From contig CALFXQ010000064.1 in NCBI GenBank assembly GCA_937958285.1, positions 1-20,243 on the forward strand: a stretch of DNA of 20,243 bases, given 5' to 3'. The translations under genes were made by a program, and so were the position numbers. The notes below the pieces were generated by a model. It saw only the letters and a program-made list of their open reading frames with translations. It had not been told where the DNA came from and searched no databases. The stretch is from an uncultured Fusibacter sp. GTDB lineage: Bacteria; Bacillota; Clostridia; Peptostreptococcales; Acidaminobacteraceae. Below are positions 6,308-14,782 of this stretch, in pieces (position 1 is the first letter of the stretch; each line of letters opens with the position of its first letter).

Positions 6308-6760
6308 TTAGCTCTTAATCACGATTCCCTTGTCCATTTCAAGATAGTTAACGAGCTGATCGAGGGACTCGTAGCCTTCAATCGACATCTGCCTGTATGG
6401 CGTAATGATGTTCAAGCGCTTAACTCTACCCGTGAATCCTTTTACCACTCGAACGCATTCAATGTCGCCATAAAGAATCATCTCCCTTTTGCGGTCATCG
6501 ATATGCAACAGATGCTCCTCGTTCATTACAAGACGCAACTTTCTAAGGGTGTTAATCGCCACTTTTCCCTCGTGATATGTAATAAAAAGCACTAAAAGTG
6601 TGAGCATGGCAATAAGCATGACTACGGCATTGTCAAATGTTACATTAAACGATGTGATTGCCAGATAAAACGTGAGCGGTGCAACGATTGCAAAGAATGT
6701 ATAAAATGCCTTTGTCGCAAGAATACGACCTTCGGCGCATTGATAAACTTTATTGTTCAT
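6308..6760 (-). CDS. Membrane protein with two helices and a possible PH-like tail, 150 aa
   Basis: I do not recognise a named family. Two adjacent membrane helices (about 15-36 and 44-62) are followed by a soluble, charged, beta-rich region (about 70-145): TLRKLRLVMNEEHLLHIDDRKREMILYGDIECVRVVKGF and more. That layout resembles bacterial PH-like (bPH) membrane proteins, with the domain facing the cytoplasm, but the resemblance is only structural guesswork. The ATG at 6760 has TGAGGT about 5 nt upstream. It is a single gene. The 245-bp region upstream (6761-7005) is AT-rich, with no clear promoter and no gene apart from the glgP terminator at its far end. Confidence 0.7.
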   Translation of the reverse strand: MNNKVYQCAEGRILATKAFYTFFAIVAPLTFYLAITSFNVTFDNAVVMLIAMLTLLVLFITYHEGKVAINTLRKLRLVMNEEHLLHIDDRKREMILYGDIECVRVVKGFTGRVKRLNIITPYRQMSIEGYESLDQLVNYLEMDKGIVIKS

Positions 6761-6962
6761 ATTTACCTCATTTATGCTTAAAACAGCGGGTCCTTAAACA
6801 GCTTCAACATCCTATCACAAGTCTATCCCCTTTTCTATGATTTGCCACACAACAAATTGGTAACATATCTATTATGCCTTTGTAAGAATATTAAAGCCTT
6901 GCAATTAAAGGGCTCCAGCAAGCAATTTCACTTAAGTCGTGAAAGTGTTACAAATAATTAGC

Positions 6963-6997
6963 AAAAAAGGCTATCTGCACATATGCAGATAGCCTTT
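6963..6997 (-). terminator. glgP terminator
   Basis: AAAGGCTATCTGCA (6966-6979) pairs perfectly with TGCAGATAGCCTTT (6984-6997) over 14 bp around CATA. The A-run 6963-6968 provides the T-tail on the minus strand. It follows the glgP stop at 7006 directly. Confidence 0.92.
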
Positions 6998-7005
6998 AAA
7001 ATTCA

Positions 7006-9372
7006 TTAAATCTTCATAGATTCAACATGCCAGATTTCGTTGGCGTATTCAGCAATTGTTCGATCGCTGCTAAATTTACCTGCGCCACACATATTCATCC
7101 AACATTTCTTCGCCCAACCAAGTTCATCTTTATAGGCGACGGCAACCGCTTCGTGGGCTGCACGATAGCTGTTAAAGTCGGCCAAGATGTAATAGTTATC
7201 TGCCTCGTGCCAGCTCGCACCCTTCATAATTGACTCAAAGAGTTCTTCGAACATACCCGTTTCGCCATCGTCGAAAGTACCATCGACTAAGGCATCTACC
7301 ACACGCTTCAAGCCAGCTACCGTTTTGTAAGGCTTGTTGGGTGCATATAAACTCTTAATTTGATCGATATCTTCAACTTTTAGGCCAAATATAAAGTTGT
7401 TTTCAGCTCCCGCCTCTTCGACAATCTCAACATTTGCACCGTCGAGTGTGCCTATTGTAGGGGTGCCATTGAGCATAAATTTCATATTGCCAGTACCCGA
7501 TGCCTCTTTACCCGCCGTTGAAATTTGCTCAGACAAGTCCGCAGCAGCAAATAAGCGCTCCGCATACGAAACGCGGTAGTTCTCAACAAAAACCACTTTT
7601 AACAAATCGCCAATTTCAGGATCATTGTTGACCAACTCGCCAATGTCGTTGATAAATTTGATAATCCCCTTCGCTCTAAAGTACCCAGGTGCTGCTTTAG
7701 CGCCAAAGATAAAGGCTCTCGGCACCCAGTCCCCCTTAGGATTTGCTTTAATGCGATAGTAAAGATCAAGAATATGAAAGGCATTTAGAAGCTGGCGCTT
7801 GTATTCGTGAAGGCGCTTAATTTGAATATCAAAAATTGCATTTACATTTAACTGAATGCCCTCATGCTCAAAGATGTAATCCGCCAACTGTTGTTTTTTC
7901 AAGCGCTTGATTTCTATAAAGCGTTTGAGCACCGTTTCATCGTCTTGGTACTTCTCGAGCTGTCTCAATAAATCTAAGTTGGTCACCCAGTCGTTATTGC
8001 CCATCAACTCAGTGATCATGGCCGACAACTCTCGATTTGAGTAGTACAACCATCTTCTTTGGGTAATGCCATTTGTCTTATTCACAAACTTCTCTGGGAA
8101 TATTTTATACCAGTGATTCAGCTCTGAATCGATAAGTATTTGGGTATGAAGAGCGGCAACACCGTTTACACGGCTAGAGCCATAGATCGAAAGCCATGCC
8201 ATCTTAATGTAACCATGGTCGACAATCTTATAATCTAACATATCTACTTTGCTCAAGCCTTTTTCGGTTAAGAACTTCAATAAGTGGCCATCGACGAGCT
8301 TGATAATTGCTACGATCTCTGGAAGAACACTCTCGTAGAGGTCGACCTGCCACGCTTCGAGCGCCTCGGCTAAAATGGTATGGTTTGTGTAGTCACATGT
8401 TTGCTGGGTAATCGACAGCGCCTTCTCAAAACCCAGTCCCTCTGCCATTAGCAAGCGAATAAGTTCAGGTACTGCGACAGCGGGATGGGTGTCGTTCAAT
8501 TGAATGCTGTGATACTGATGGAAGGCGTCTATTGCGCGACCCTTTGCTTTGTGTACGCGCATCATGTCTTGAAGAGAAGCACTTACAAAGAAATACTGCT
8601 GTTTAATGCGCAGCTTTTTACCCTCTTCTGTATCATCATTTGGATAAAGCACACGAGAAATATCTTCTGCTCTATTCTTTTCACTTACAGCCAAGTCGTA
8701 TTGTTGATGATTAAAGGCCGCAAAGTCAAAAGGATTAACAGGTTCAGCCTGCCAAAGTCTCAAGGTATTGATGTTCTTTGTGCCAAAGCCAACAATGGGC
8801 ATATCGTAAGGCACTGCTTTTACATCGCCATCAGCGAAAGAAACAATCGTCGCATCATATGCTTTTCTGACTGTCCAAGAATCACCGTGAGCCATCCAAT
8901 CATCTGGCTGTTCCATCTGGAAGCCCTTTTCAAAATGCTGCTTAAAGAGACCGTATTTGTACTTAATGCCATAGCCCGTAACAGGAAGATTTAACGTGGC
9001 GCAAGAATCCAAGAAACAAGCTGCCAATCGACCCAAGCCACCATTTCCAAGACCCGCATCGTACTCTTGATCTTCGAGGGCATTTAAGTCCACACCGAGT
9101 TCTTTTAGCTGCTCAGCTACCTCATCGTATGTGCCCAAGTTAATTAAGTTATTGCCAAGTGCACGGCCCATTAAAAACTCTGCCGACAGGTAAAACGCCT
9201 GCTTACCTTCGCGGTATGCCTGTGTTGTGCGATACCAATCTTCAGAAACTGCACTCATCAATGCTTCCGATAAGGTTTCATATTGCTCTTGCTTGCCAAG
9301 TTTCTCAAAAGGCATCACAAAATTCTTCATCGCCATCATTTGAAGTGTGGCTTTTAGGTTCTCAGTGTTCAT
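7006..9372 (-). CDS. glgP: Glycogen/starch/maltodextrin phosphorylase (GT35)
   Basis: This PLP-dependent cytosolic enzyme cleaves alpha-1,4-glucan ends with phosphate to give glucose-1-phosphate. The 788-aa length is typical. Recognisable motifs are YLSAEFLMGRALGNNLINLG near the N-terminus, GLGNGGLGRLAACFLDS, GYGIKYKYGLFKQ, IQLNDTHPAVAVPELIRLL, TNGITQRRWL and, decisively, EASGTGNMKFMLNGTPTIGTLDGANVEI, with the PLP lysine at about K631. Its ATG at 9372 overlaps the end of the lacI-type gene by 11 nt, and AAGGAGG lies 7 nt upstream inside that gene, so the two are co-transcribed and probably translationally coupled. No other glycogen gene is in the window, so the substrate could be maltodextrin as well as glycogen. 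Confidence 0.96.
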   Translation of the reverse strand: MNTENLKATLQMMAMKNFVMPFEKLGKQEQYETLSEALMSAVSEDWYRTTQAYREGKQAFYLSAEFLMGRALGNNLINLGTYDEVAEQLKELGVDLNALEDQEYDAGLGNGGLGRLAACFLDSCATLNLPVTGYGIKYKYGLFKQHFEKGFQMEQPDDWMAHGDSWTVRKAYDATIVSFADGDVKAVPYDMPIVGFGTKNINTLRLWQAEPVNPFDFAAFNHQQYDLAVSEKNRAEDISRVLYPNDDTEEGKKLRIKQQYFFVSASLQDMMRVHKAKGRAIDAFHQYHSIQLNDTHPAVAVPELIRLLMAEGLGFEKALSITQQTCDYTNHTILAEALEAWQVDLYESVLPEIVAIIKLVDGHLLKFLTEKGLSKVDMLDYKIVDHGYIKMAWLSIYGSSRVNGVAALHTQILIDSELNHWYKIFPEKFVNKTNGITQRRWLYYSNRELSAMITELMGNNDWVTNLDLLRQLEKYQDDETVLKRFIEIKRLKKQQLADYIFEHEGIQLNVNAIFDIQIKRLHEYKRQLLNAFHILDLYYRIKANPKGDWVPRAFIFGAKAAPGYFRAKGIIKFINDIGELVNNDPEIGDLLKVVFVENYRVSYAERLFAAADLSEQISTAGKEASGTGNMKFMLNGTPTIGTLDGANVEIVEEAGAENNFIFGLKVEDIDQIKSLYAPNKPYKTVAGLKRVVDALVDGTFDDGETGMFEELFESIMKGASWHEADNYYILADFNSYRAAHEAVAVAYKDELGWAKKCWMNMCGAGKFSSDRTIAEYANEIWHVESMKI

Positions 9373-10399
9373 GAATTTCCTCCTTATGATCTGGACAAGG
9401 TCCCACAGAAGCGCGCATCCAAAGCTCTGTTTCTAGGAACACATGTCTTGTTTCAAGATTTTCTTCAATACTCTCTAATAACAATTCTGCACATGCCAAA
9501 CCCATATGATCAACAGGCTGCCTTACGGTGGCCAGGGTTGGGTGAAAATAGGTGCCATAGTCTAGTCCGTCAAATCCCATGACCGACAAGTCTCTGGGAA
9601 TTTGAAGACCCATGTCAAAGGCGGCCTTTGCCACCCCAATTGCCATAATGTCAGATGTGGCAAAGATTGCTGTGGGTCTAGGCTTTAATGCCAATAATTC
9701 TTTAGCTGCTTGGTAGGCTGAATCAAATGTATAATCTGCCCCCACGCCATACTCTTGTTTTGTGCCTATGCCAGATTCTGCCATGGCCCTTGTATAACCT
9801 TCACTGCGCAATCTTCCCGCAGTGCGGTCTTGAGCACCTGTAGAAACCAGCGCAATGCGCGTGTGACCTAAATCGATAAGGGCCTTCACCGCAGCATATG
9901 AGGCTTCTGTATTCTTTATACTCACCGTCGAGATATTTGAAGGTACTTTTAACCCTTCAAGTTCAACAGAGGTAAGTACAATGGGCACATCTGCAGTACT
10001 GAGAACCGAGAGTCCCTGTTCACTGTAATCGCCACCCAAGCATATCAACCCCCTCAGACGCTTCTCTTTTATAAGCCCCAAGGCCACTGAAGCGTCGTCA
10101 TCGGCGCTGTGATGATAGTGTAAGAGCATACTGTAACTGGCCTCAGCGAGTTTTGACTCTATGGTCGCTATCATTAAGCTAAAAAAGGGATTATCTCTGC
10201 CTTTTACCATCACCCCAATGGTGTTGGAGTGGGTCAGCTTGAGATTTCTAGCACTGTTGTTGGGCACATAGCGCTGCTGCTGCATAATCTGCAGCACGTG
10301 TTCGCGCGTCTCTTGTGCCACATCGGGATGACCGTTGAGCACCCGCGATACGGTGCTAACAGCAACTCCTGAAAGCCGCGCAATATCTTTGATGTTCAA
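9362..10399 (-). CDS. LacI-family transcriptional regulator
   Basis: The 345-aa protein starts with a classical LacI helix-turn-helix and hinge (NIKDIARLSGVAVSTVSRVLNGHPDVAQETREHVLQIM, then YVPNNSARNLK). A periplasmic-binding-protein-like effector domain follows (about 60-330): IGVMVKGRDNPFFSLMIATIE, HTRIALVSTG, PTAIFATSDIMAIGVAKAA, GFDGLDYGTYFHPTLATVRQP. The start is a TTG at 10399 with AGGAGG upstream, and the domain begins at once, so no longer start is needed. It is followed by, and overlaps, glgP. A LacI-type operator candidate sits in its own promoter region (10431-10452). It most likely represses itself and glgP in response to a sugar, probably a maltodextrin-related one; the ligand is inference. 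Confidence 0.94.
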   Translation of the reverse strand: MNIKDIARLSGVAVSTVSRVLNGHPDVAQETREHVLQIMQQQRYVPNNSARNLKLTHSNTIGVMVKGRDNPFFSLMIATIESKLAEASYSMLLHYHHSADDDASVALGLIKEKRLRGLICLGGDYSEQGLSVLSTADVPIVLTSVELEGLKVPSNISTVSIKNTEASYAAVKALIDLGHTRIALVSTGAQDRTAGRLRSEGYTRAMAESGIGTKQEYGVGADYTFDSAYQAAKELLALKPRPTAIFATSDIMAIGVAKAAFDMGLQIPRDLSVMGFDGLDYGTYFHPTLATVRQPVDHMGLACAELLLESIEENLETRHVFLETELWMRASVGPCPDHKEEIHEH

Positions 10400-10430
10400 A
10401 GTCCCTCCTCCTGTTTGACAGTAGGACTGG

Positions 10431-10452
10431 TACCGTTATCGGTAACGTTTCC
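10431..10452. promoter_or_regulatory. Candidate LacI-family operator(s) upstream of the lacI-glgP operon
   Basis: GGTAACGTTTCC (10441-10452) is a near-palindrome (GGnAACGTTnCC) with the central CG typical of LacI-family operators. Overlapping it are two further inverted repeats: CGTTA-TCGG-TAACG (10434-10447) and TACCG-TTAT-CGGTA (10431-10444). The cluster lies 32-53 nt upstream of the lacI start codon, where a repressor would block transcription. Confidence 0.6.
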
Positions 10453-10475
10453 AATCGTATATAGCGTAACATAAA

Positions 10476-10511
10476 TAGAGGCCTCCAGACAAGCTGGAAG
10501 CCTCTATTTGT
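10476..10511. terminator. Long terminator-like hairpin after the DUF2161 gene
   Basis: AAATAGAGGC-C-TCCAG pairs with CTGGA-A-GCCTCTATTT: 15 pairs and one mismatch around ACAAG. It lies just past the DUF2161 stop (10519) on the minus strand. The T-tails on both strands are short (TATTTATG on the minus strand), so termination may be partial, leaving some read-through into lacI-glgP. Confidence 0.7.
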
Positions 10512-10518
10512 AATGGTT

Positions 10519-11238
10519 TTAGGGTTGTGAATAGTCAGCTGCTCTCGTTGCGTAAAAGCCCACCAAATCGCCGAATTTGCGAAACTCCTCTTCGAATTCG
10601 TCGTTAAAGGCATAAATGCCTCGCGCTTCTCGCTTATACCAGCCGTAGTGATTCATTCTAAGGTCTGTGCCGACCACTTGTTTAGTGAGGTTCATGTAAT
10701 TCGAAATTTGCTCTATGGACTGTGGACCGTGCACTTTTAAATACGCCCCCATTGCCACAGCACGCTCCTTATGCGCCGTAATAATCTTGGTCTTGCTCAC
10801 ACCACCTGTGTTCACACTGTGCTCTCTGCTAAATAGTTCTTTTAAAAAGGCCTTTTGCGCCTTCACATTCACTCTAAAAACTTGAAAGTCCGGCACTAGG
10901 GCCACTTCTACAAGGAGTCCAGAGGGGCGCTCGTGCACCAAGATCAACCCCAGGTGCAGTCTCTTAGCCAAGGCTTTAATCTCGTTGATTCTGCGTCTGC
11001 CAGAGATGCTCTTTGTGACGGGGAAGGCCATATACACACTCGAGCAGACGCACTGCCTTTGAATCGCCTGCATCACCAATTTCAGGTTGAATTGTCGCTT
11101 CATCTCTATAACCAGAAGCGCATCACTTCGCACTGCCACCACATCACAGCCCTTTACCTCGGCTTGTACGGTATAACCTTGGGATTCAAAATAGTTTTTA
11201 ATGGGTTCATAAAGTTCTGATTCAGCATGAATTGGCAT
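10519..11238 (-). CDS. DUF2161 family putative PD-(D/E)XK phosphodiesterase
   Basis: The N-terminal half (about 5-130) looks like a PD-(D/E)XK nuclease core: an N-terminal helix (SELYEPIKNYFESQGY), strand residue D32 in GCDVVAV, E45-x-K47 in LLVIEMKRQ and Q60 in the following helix. The C-terminal part (about 160-235) resembles a winged-helix domain (KVHGPQSIEQISNYMNLTKQVVGTDLRMNHYGWYKREARGIYAF). The arrangement matches what I remember of DUF2161 (PF09929). Biological role and substrate are unknown. The ATG at 11238 has AAAGG about 7 nt upstream. It lies 47 nt after the pirin gene on the same strand, so the two may share a transcript, though no functional link is obvious. Confidence 0.8.
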   Translation of the reverse strand: MPIHAESELYEPIKNYFESQGYTVQAEVKGCDVVAVRSDALLVIEMKRQFNLKLVMQAIQRQCVCSSVYMAFPVTKSISGRRRINEIKALAKRLHLGLILVHERPSGLLVEVALVPDFQVFRVNVKAQKAFLKELFSREHSVNTGGVSKTKIITAHKERAVAMGAYLKVHGPQSIEQISNYMNLTKQVVGTDLRMNHYGWYKREARGIYAFNDEFEEEFRKFGDLVGFYATRAADYSQP

Positions 11239-11285
11239 GAAGCACCTTTCTCAGTAGGGGACGCTTTAATGTGTAATAGCAAGGT

Positions 11286-12125
11286 TTAATAAGTAATCGC
11301 ACGCTTTAAGAAAGTGCCCTTTTTGATATCGTCAAAAGCCGTGTTGAGTTCTTCCTTTGTGTTCATGACGATGGGCCCACCCCAAGAAATTGGCTCATCG
11401 AGCATGGTTGAGCTCACAAAAAGCACTTGTGCCCCATTTGATGTCGCACGAAGGTTAACAAATGAGCCTTGCGACAACTTGACGGCCGTCTTCTCTACGA
11501 CTAGGGTATCGCCAACATAAACATCGCCCAACAAAGTGAAGATCAGGGCAGATCTGCTTTCGTCAACATCTATTTTAAGGGACGATTCACCTTCTAAATG
11601 AACATCGTAGTAATCTAAGGGAAGATATTTACTTTTATATCCTTCTACCCCATTGTAATTTCCAGCGAGTATCCTCAGCTTTCCCTTATGGAGTGGGACT
11701 TCTGGAATCTCGTCGCGCTTAATACTGTGATACCCAGGTGGCACCATTTTATCTTTGGCAGGAAGATTGAGCCATAACTGCACGCCTAAAAGGCGTTCAG
11801 ATGCGGGTAAGTTTTCTTCGTGGAAAATGCCCGAACCAGCTGTCATCCACTGTACCTCGCCATCGCCTATGGTATCTGTATTGCCCAAGCTGTCGGAATG
11901 GGTCATAAAGCCCTTATAAACATAGCTAATGGTCTCTATGCCGCGATGGGGGTGCATGGGGAATCCTGCAGTGTACTCCTTTGGATTCACACTGTCGAAG
12001 GAGTCCAAAAGCAATATTGGATCGAAGGCCTTTACCGTATTGTGACCAAGTACCCTTACTAAACTTACACCTGCACCATCTTGGGTTCTAAACCCCTTGA
12101 CTTCTTGCGCGACTTTTCGTTCCAT
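11286..12125 (-). CDS. Pirin family cupin protein
   Basis: Pirins are bicupin proteins with one metal site. Several have quercetin dioxygenase activity, and others modulate partner proteins or transcription. The 279-aa length fits. The N-terminal metal site is complete: H58 and H60 in GFPMHPHRGIE, then H102 and E104 in TAGSGIFHEE, which align with human pirin H56, H58, H101 and E103. ERLLGVQLWLNLP (110-122) and the C-terminal QVLFVSSTMLDEPISWGGPIVMNTKEEL (about 234-261) are family hallmarks. The ATG at 12125 is preceded by AAGGAGG at 5-6 nt. It is transcribed divergently from the hybrid histidine kinase. The natural substrate is unknown. Confidence 0.93.
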   Translation of the reverse strand: MERKVAQEVKGFRTQDGAGVSLVRVLGHNTVKAFDPILLLDSFDSVNPKEYTAGFPMHPHRGIETISYVYKGFMTHSDSLGNTDTIGDGEVQWMTAGSGIFHEENLPASERLLGVQLWLNLPAKDKMVPPGYHSIKRDEIPEVPLHKGKLRILAGNYNGVEGYKSKYLPLDYYDVHLEGESSLKIDVDESRSALIFTLLGDVYVGDTLVVEKTAVKLSQGSFVNLRATSNGAQVLFVSSTMLDEPISWGGPIVMNTKEELNTAFDDIKKGTFLKRAITY

Positions 12126-12299
12126 ATTGTCCTCCTTGTCTACATCCTGATATCAGTATAGCTCAGATTGACCGTGGGTGGAATAAGGTGGTGGAAAAGA
12201 AATATGTGGCGTTGGATTTTGGAAATTTGGTGTTTTGTGTTGTTTGTCGCATATTGGGTATTTGTATGGGTAATAGAGCATTCAATTGGAGGTTACGGC

Positions 12300-14741
12300 G
12301 TGAATAAAGATCAAAACAAAGGCGACAATGAAACTAGCCATGCGTTCTACAAGTCGATAGTAGATACCTCACCTACAGCTTATGCACTGCATAAGGTAAT
12401 CTTGGACGAGCTAAATAATCCCTGTGATTACGAGTTTGTGGAGGTTAACAAGGCCTTTGAACAGCTCACTACCTTGAGCGCAGCAGATATTATTGGCAAG
12501 CGCGTCACCGCGGTATTACCGGGCATTTTGCAAAGTGATTTCAACTGGATACGCTTTTATGGCGACATTGCCATGAATGGCAGAGTCGAGGAATTTGAGC
12601 AATTTGCTGAGCCTTTGCACAGATGGTATAAAGTGAATGCCTACTCTCCCAAAAAGGGCTATTTTGTGACCCATTTTGTAGATATCAGCAAACTGAAGTC
12701 TTATCAAAATGAGCTTGAAGAGGCGGAGTGGAAGTTTAAAGCACTTTTTGAGAAAGGGCCCATTGGCGTTGCTTACCATGAGATGATCTATGACGAGGCT
12801 GGCAAGCCCATCGACTATCGCTTTATCGATGCCAACGAGGCTTACCAAACACTCACTGGCGTGAATCCTATAGGAAAATTGGTAACAGAGGCTTTTCCAG
12901 GTATAGAGAAAGACAAATTTGATTGGATTGGCACCTTTGGAAAGGTTGCGAAAACGGGGGAGTCTTTTCATTTTGAACAGTACCTTGAATCCAACGACAG
13001 GTGGTACGATTGTGTAAGTTATCAGTATAAGCCTAACCACTTTGTGGCCGCTTTTTCAGAAATAACATCGCGTAAAAAATTGGAAGCCACGCTTAAACAA
13101 ACGATTAACGACCTATTGGCCTCACAAAAAACTGCGCATTTGGGAACATGGCGATTAAATGTTTTGACCAATGAAGTGGTGTGGTCTGAAGAGCTCTATA
13201 AAATGTACGGTTTTGATCCAACCCAGCCACCGCCGCCTTATACAGAGCACATGAAGCTCTTCACCCCCAAAAGCTGGGCCGATTTATCAGAAGCTCTCAA
13301 TATTACGCGAACCCTTGGCATTCCTTATGAACTCGAGCTAGAGACCATTACCAAAGATGGTTCCAACGGCTGGATGTGGGTTATGGGCGAAGCTGTTAAA
13401 GATTCTAGTGGCGCTATTATAGGTCTTTGGGGTGCTGCCCAAGACATCACAGAGCGCATCAAGTCGAAAAATGAAATTCAGAAAATCAATGAAGTGCTAA
13501 TCGCCAATAAAGAGGAACTTGAAGCACTTAACGAAGAATTAAGGACCACTTTAGAAGACTTAGAGGCCGTGAATAACGAGCTCAATAAAGCAAAAGATTT
13601 GGCAGAAGAAGCAAATATCTCTAAAAGTCATTTTCTTGCAAATATGAGTCACGAAATTAGAACGCCGATGAATGGGTTAATGGGCATGTTGCAACTGCTT
13701 CAAACAACTACACTCGACAAAGAACAACACGAGTTGACAAATGTGGCAACTGCTTCTGCCAATTCTCTTTTAGCCCTTGTCAATGACATCCTCGATTATT
13801 CTAGAATAGAAGCAGGTAAAATAGAACTCGAGACAAAAGATTTTAACCTTGAAGATTTAATCCACGAAGTAATCACGCTCTTTAGAGTTTCTGCAAACAC
13901 ATCTGGGTTATCTATCTACTCACATATACCAAAGGATATTCCCAATCTATTCAGCGGCGATGCCTTTAGAATCAAACAGATTGTTTCAAATCTCATAGGC
14001 AATGCCATAAAATTCACAAAGAGTGGTAGCGTCACATTAAGTGTCAGTGCTTTGCGCATCGTAAACGAGCGGCAAGCAGAACTAGAAATTGTTGTGGAAG
14101 ATACGGGGATAGGTATTCCAGAAGATAAACTCGACAGTCTATTTAAACGCTTCAGTCAATTAGACAGCTCTACTACCCGACTCTATGGGGGAAGCGGCCT
14201 CGGGCTTGCCATTTGCAAGGGGCTCGTCAAGAAAATGGGCGGAGACATTTGGGTTCAAAGCCAAGTCGGGGTTGGCAGTCGCTTCTATTTCACCTGTTTA
14301 GTAGAGATTAAAACGGCAACGCCCATAAACGATACAAGTGCTCAGTTAGCAGCACCTCAGCATTCCCATAATATAGCGATACTCCTAGCCGAAGATGACG
14401 ATGCCAGTCGCATGCTGATAGAAATCGTTGCAATCAAAAAAGGCTGGCAAGTGATTTCTGCAAAAAATGGCAAGGAAGCCGTCGCCCTTTTTACAAAGCA
14501 CAGCTTCGATATTGTTTTTATGGATATTCAAATGCCTGTAATGAATGGTTATATGGCCACTGGACTCATTCGAGCGCTCGAAAAAGCTACTGACAAGCAT
14601 ACACCCATCATTGCCTTGACCGCCTATTCGATTAAAGGGGATCGAGAAAAGTGTCTGCAAGAAGGCATGGACGATTACCTGTCTAAGCCTGTTAACTTGG
14701 GTGAGTTTAATGAAATGGTGTTAAAGTGGACGCACGATTAA
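12300..14741 (+). CDS. Hybrid histidine kinase with three PAS-like regions and a receiver
   Basis: Numbered from GTG 12300 (813 aa). Two homologous PAS-like repeats (about 16-130 and 146-260) share the pattern ...DYxFVxVNxAFxxLT... through ...RWYxV; a third PAS region (about 275-385) begins TWRLNVLTNEVVWSEELYKMYGFDP. A coiled coil (about 390-440) leads to HisKA (FLANMSHEIRTPMNG, H451), then an intact HATPase (NLIGNAIKFT at 564, DTGIGIP at 601, GGSGLGLAI near 631), then a receiver (E698-D-D-D, phospho-acceptor D742, K796). It should run an internal His-to-Asp relay; no output domain or HPt is present. Start: GTG 12300 has GGAGG at 7 nt. The frame stays open to TTG 12168, and ATG 12204 would add a Trp-rich membrane helix but has a weaker site. 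Confidence 0.9.
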   Translation: MNKDQNKGDNETSHAFYKSIVDTSPTAYALHKVILDELNNPCDYEFVEVNKAFEQLTTLSAADIIGKRVTAVLPGILQSDFNWIRFYGDIAMNGRVEEFEQFAEPLHRWYKVNAYSPKKGYFVTHFVDISKLKSYQNELEEAEWKFKALFEKGPIGVAYHEMIYDEAGKPIDYRFIDANEAYQTLTGVNPIGKLVTEAFPGIEKDKFDWIGTFGKVAKTGESFHFEQYLESNDRWYDCVSYQYKPNHFVAAFSEITSRKKLEATLKQTINDLLASQKTAHLGTWRLNVLTNEVVWSEELYKMYGFDPTQPPPPYTEHMKLFTPKSWADLSEALNITRTLGIPYELELETITKDGSNGWMWVMGEAVKDSSGAIIGLWGAAQDITERIKSKNEIQKINEVLIANKEELEALNEELRTTLEDLEAVNNELNKAKDLAEEANISKSHFLANMSHEIRTPMNGLMGMLQLLQTTTLDKEQHELTNVATASANSLLALVNDILDYSRIEAGKIELETKDFNLEDLIHEVITLFRVSANTSGLSIYSHIPKDIPNLFSGDAFRIKQIVSNLIGNAIKFTKSGSVTLSVSALRIVNERQAELEIVVEDTGIGIPEDKLDSLFKRFSQLDSSTTRLYGGSGLGLAICKGLVKKMGGDIWVQSQVGVGSRFYFTCLVEIKTATPINDTSAQLAAPQHSHNIAILLAEDDDASRMLIEIVAIKKGWQVISAKNGKEAVALFTKHSFDIVFMDIQMPVMNGYMATGLIRALEKATDKHTPIIALTAYSIKGDREKCLQEGMDDYLSKPVNLGEFNEMVLKWTHD

Positions 14742-14753
14742 CAGCTATAGCCA

Positions 14754-14782
14754 TTGTATAGTTATTTGACCTATGTTATAAT
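14754..14782 (+). promoter_or_regulatory. Extended -10 sigma-A promoter of the nitronate monooxygenase/FabK-like gene
   Basis: TTGTAT (14754-14759), a 17-nt spacer and TATAAT (14777-14782) form a strong promoter, with the extended -10 TG at 14774-14775. Transcription should begin near 14789. A TTGACC nearby (14766-14771) is only 5 nt from the -10, so it is not the -35. Confidence 0.82.

Noticed and set aside
8485..8994. 169-aa + strand frame opposite glgP
   Set aside because: It is antisense to highly conserved glgP coding sequence, with no independent support.
12147..12156. CTGATATCAG palindrome between the pirin and hybrid kinase genes
   Set aside because: Ten base pairs with no clear promoter to relate it to; this length arises by chance in a window of this size.
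14766..14771. TTGACC as the -35 box of the nitronate monooxygenase promoter
   Set aside because: It is only 5 nt from the TATAAT; TTGTAT at 14754 has the correct 17-nt spacing.
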